A DNA stretch of 8,473 bases from Candidatus Thorarchaeota archaeon MP11T_1 (GTDB lineage Archaea > Asgardarchaeota > Thorarchaeia > Thorarchaeales > Thorarchaeaceae), in contig PJET01000183.1 of the NCBI GenBank assembly GCA_002825515.1, positions 1 to 8,473 of the forward strand, given 5' to 3'. Position numbers and translations under genes: made by a program. Every line of letters begins with the position of its first letter. The stretch's first letter is position 1. The notes beneath the pieces are model-generated. The model worked only from the letters and a program-made list of their open reading frames with translations. It did no database searches and had not been told where the DNA came from. Positions 7,032-8,473 of this stretch are shown piece by piece.

Positions 7032-8120
7032 ATGACGAAGTCGTCTGACAGGTATGCAAGATGGTTTGGTACACGCGTACCCCTTGTGTCGAGAGGTGGT
7101 ATTGCTATCTTGACGTTTCTTGCAGCATTACCATTTTCGGTTCTCATCTACTTCACATTTGATTTTACAATCATTACTTGGAACTGGATAACTGCATTAT
7201 TTCTCACTTTAAATGCGGGGTTTCTTATTCACATTCTAATTCTACTGATACTCAAAATCCGTTTCAATAGTCCATCGACAAACTCTGAGTTTAATGCTCT
7301 TATTGGTCAAATCCATCAAAAGGTCGTTTTACCATCGAGAGCGCATATCTGGATTCGACAGAGTGAAGAAGCTTTTATTGCCACTTCATTCAATCCGATA
7401 TTTGATGCAGTGATTGTTTCTGACCCAATGGTTGACCTAATCTTGAAAACTCCTGAAAGTGGTGAGGTTCTTCTTGCCTTCCATTTATTGCGGGTTCCAA
7501 GAACTAGATGGATTGGTGACCTATTTGGCTCAATCATTCTTTTCTTGATATTTACTTACACATCAAGTCTGATCCTTGTACCTCTTGCATTATCAATTGG
7601 TCAGAGTATTTTACTAGGTTACCTCTATGTAATAATAGGCGTAATTGGTTCTTTGGGTTCTTTATTTATGGTTCCCATTATACTTGTATTCTTAGTGAAG
7701 GGTGCTTTTTGGCGGCATGACCCCGCTTTTGATAGCATACAAGAGATTTATGGTATACATCCAAATGTAGCAAAGGTGCACGTTGAGAGAGGATACCCAT
7801 TGACTGAGGATGAGGCTCAAACTGTTGTGTGGGGCGTTCGTGATTGGGAGAAACGTATGCGTGGTTCAAGAAGAGTTGGAATATCTACTCTTGCTGCAAT
7901 AGGGTCATTTTTGCTTGGATACATTCCACTTCTTGTATTGCTCAGTGGAGGATACTATCCAATTTCACCCTATCTATACTTTCTTTCCTATTTGCCTTTC
8001 ATCTTCGCTTTTGTTGGAATATCAATTAGTTACCTGCTAATTAGAAGATGGGATAAGAACGCGATGGGCGAAGTATTCAAGAAAACTACAGATTATGATG
8101 AGCCAATATGGGTAGATTGA
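7032..8120 (+). CDS. Six-helix membrane protein, possible degenerate M48/HtpX-like peptidase
   Basis: 362 residues from ATG 7032; TTG 7023, three codons earlier, is equally consistent with the paralogue. Predicted membrane segments are about 22-43, 52-76, 163-189, 194-222, 283-304 and 314-337. The region between helices 2 and 3 (about 85-160) resembles the M48 catalytic domain in layout: EEAFIATSFNP like the NAFA-G strand, FDAVIVSDPMVDLI like the following strand, then GEVLLAFHLLRV where active members have EL-AVLAHELAHI. The zinc motif HExxH would be FHLLR at 150-154, and no clear third ligand Glu is seen near WRHDPAFD (227-234). If the alignment is right it is a pseudo-peptidase. This is inference from pattern only; otherwise it is an unknown membrane protein. 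The basic N-terminus WFGTRVPLVSR (11-21) is shared with the truncated copy downstream. It has its own promoter and sits where an Sdh anchor might be expected, but shows no SdhC-like haem-ligand signature. Confidence 0.8.
   Translation: MTKSSDRYARWFGTRVPLVSRGGIAILTFLAALPFSVLIYFTFDFTIITWNWITALFLTLNAGFLIHILILLILKIRFNSPSTNSEFNALIGQIHQKVVLPSRAHIWIRQSEEAFIATSFNPIFDAVIVSDPMVDLILKTPESGEVLLAFHLLRVPRTRWIGDLFGSIILFLIFTYTSSLILVPLALSIGQSILLGYLYVIIGVIGSLGSLFMVPIILVFLVKGAFWRHDPAFDSIQEIYGIHPNVAKVHVERGYPLTEDEAQTVVWGVRDWEKRMRGSRRVGISTLAAIGSFLLGYIPLLVLLSGGYYPISPYLYFLSYLPFIFAFVGISISYLLIRRWDKNAMGEVFKKTTDYDEPIWVD
7993..8110 (+). repeat. 118-bp exact direct repeat, copy 1 (3' end of the membrane-protein gene)
   Basis: Bases 7993-8110 are identical to 8356-8473. 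The copy lies in the coding sequence for the last helix and most of the C-terminal tail (roughly residues 321-359 of the gene). Just left of it, one mismatch is followed by three matching bases (TAT), then identity ends. Confidence 0.97.
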
Positions 8121-8134
8121 GATTGAAACAAATC

Positions 8135-8150
8135 CCAAAGCGTGCTTTGG
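8135..8150. terminator. Small hairpin between the two membrane-protein genes
   Basis: CCAAAGC and GCTTTGG form a perfect 7-bp inverted repeat with a 2-base centre, 14 bp after the stop of the upstream gene. It is followed by AAAAGTACTC, not a T run, so it does not look like a standard terminator. Archaeal termination mostly relies on T tracts. It may instead be a regulatory or incidental hairpin. Confidence 0.25.
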
Positions 8151-8173
8151 AAAAGTACTCTTAAAACAAATGA

Positions 8174-8183
8174 GTTATAACTT
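8174..8183 (+). promoter_or_regulatory. Promoter element: TATA-like box before the paralogous fragment
   Basis: GTTATAACT at 8174-8182, preceded by A at 8173, repeats the ten-base palindrome found before the upstream gene. Its TTATAA core (8175-8180) is 35 bp before TTG 8210, against 34 bp for TTG 7023 in the upstream copy. Conserved spacing suggests that promoter and start were duplicated together. Confidence 0.5.
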
Positions 8184-8209
8184 GTCAAAGACACATATTT
8201 TTCGGTTGG

Positions 8210-8392
8210 TTGGGTGGATTGCTGAACTTCAGAGAAAAATATCTAGATTGGTTCGGTACACGAGTTTTTTTAGTTTCTCGAAGTTTTGTCGTGCTACTCG
8301 TTTCCATAGGCGCTGTTTCATTCTCCGCTATCATCTCTCCTTTCATCAATGTATATGCCTTTCATCTTCGCTTTTGTTGGAATATCAATTAG
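8210..8392 (+). pseudogene. N-terminal fragment of a paralogue of the upstream membrane protein, broken out of frame
   Basis: From TTG 8210 about 48 codons encode a protein colinear with the start of the upstream gene. Both have Met-Gly-Gly, a charged stretch, then WFGTRV, one residue, LVSR, and a first membrane helix. The two are gap-free from TTG 7023/8210 through the helix, with clear DNA similarity (for example GGTACACG in both), so they are diverged tandem paralogues. At about 8352-8356 the sequence switches into an exact copy of the upstream gene's 3' end, but in another frame, and reading stops at TAG 8390-8392. About 280 codons of the middle are missing. This is either a real deletion product or an assembly chimera; the intact gene may lie beyond the window. 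A TTG start at 8219 is also possible. Confidence 0.65.
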
Positions 8393-8473
8393 TTACCTGC
8401 TAATTAGAAGATGGGATAAGAACGCGATGGGCGAAGTATTCAAGAAAACTACAGATTATGATGAGCCAATATG
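8356..8473 (+). repeat. 118-bp exact direct repeat, copy 2, ending at the window edge
   Basis: Identical to 7993-8110 at a spacing of 363 bp and still identical at the last base of the window. The spacing is a multiple of three, so the native frame of copy 2 is frame 0, while the fragment entering it is in frame 2. CCTTTCATC occurs both just inside the repeat (8358-8366) and 19 bp earlier (8339-8347), which could have promoted a slipped join. Confidence 0.97.

Noticed and set aside
8170..8403. 77-codon plus-strand frame starting ATG 8170
   Set aside because: The homologous frame to the upstream gene is 8210-8392; this one is out of phase with it and runs through the TATA-like box.
1..8473. 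CRISPR array, tRNA or rRNA gene, transposase or integrase
   Set aside because: Scanning by eye showed no regularly spaced repeats, cloverleaf-like or rRNA stretches, or mobile-element proteins. The only long repeat is the 118-bp pair at the right end.

Overview
The window reads as archaeal DNA of moderate G+C. It carries a piece of the tricarboxylic acid cycle followed by a small family of unusual membrane proteins. The archaeal reading rests on several things. The 2-oxoacid:ferredoxin oxidoreductase is a two-subunit type with a fused gamma-alpha chain. A TATA-like box lies about 25-30 bp before the likely transcript starts, and most genes have Shine-Dalgarno sites. An Asgard archaeon such as a Thorarchaeota relative would fit, but that is an impression from protein style and was not tested.

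Layout, all on the + strand: (1) 2-235, the 3' end of a membrane protein cut by the window edge. (2) 236-413, a non-coding leader. (3) 414-2132 and 2129-2998, the alpha and beta subunits of a KorAB-type 2-oxoacid:ferredoxin oxidoreductase, overlapping by 4 bp. (4) 3034-4422, a class II fumarase, probably in the same transcript. (5) About 4475/4485-6167 and 6167-6898, the flavoprotein and iron-sulfur subunits of a succinate dehydrogenase/fumarate reductase, with their own TATA box. (6) 7032-8120, a six-helix membrane protein that resembles an M48/HtpX-like metallopeptidase whose zinc site has been lost. (7) 8210 onward, the start of a paralogue of gene 6, broken out of frame by an exact 118-bp copy of gene 6's 3' end that runs to the last base of the window.

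Together KorAB, SdhAB and FumC handle 2-oxoglutarate/succinyl-CoA, succinate/fumarate and fumarate/malate. Using ferredoxin, these steps could run oxidatively or reductively. Succinyl-CoA synthetase, malate dehydrogenase and any Sdh membrane anchor are absent from the window.

The points most worth a second look are the start of the flavoprotein gene (a non-standard ATT start or a one-base frameshift), the pseudo-peptidase family with its conserved WFGTRV-LVSR N-terminal motif, the recurrent GTTATAACT promoter element, and the 118-bp terminal repeat, which may be an assembly artefact. I did not find a convincing new defence or mobile system.
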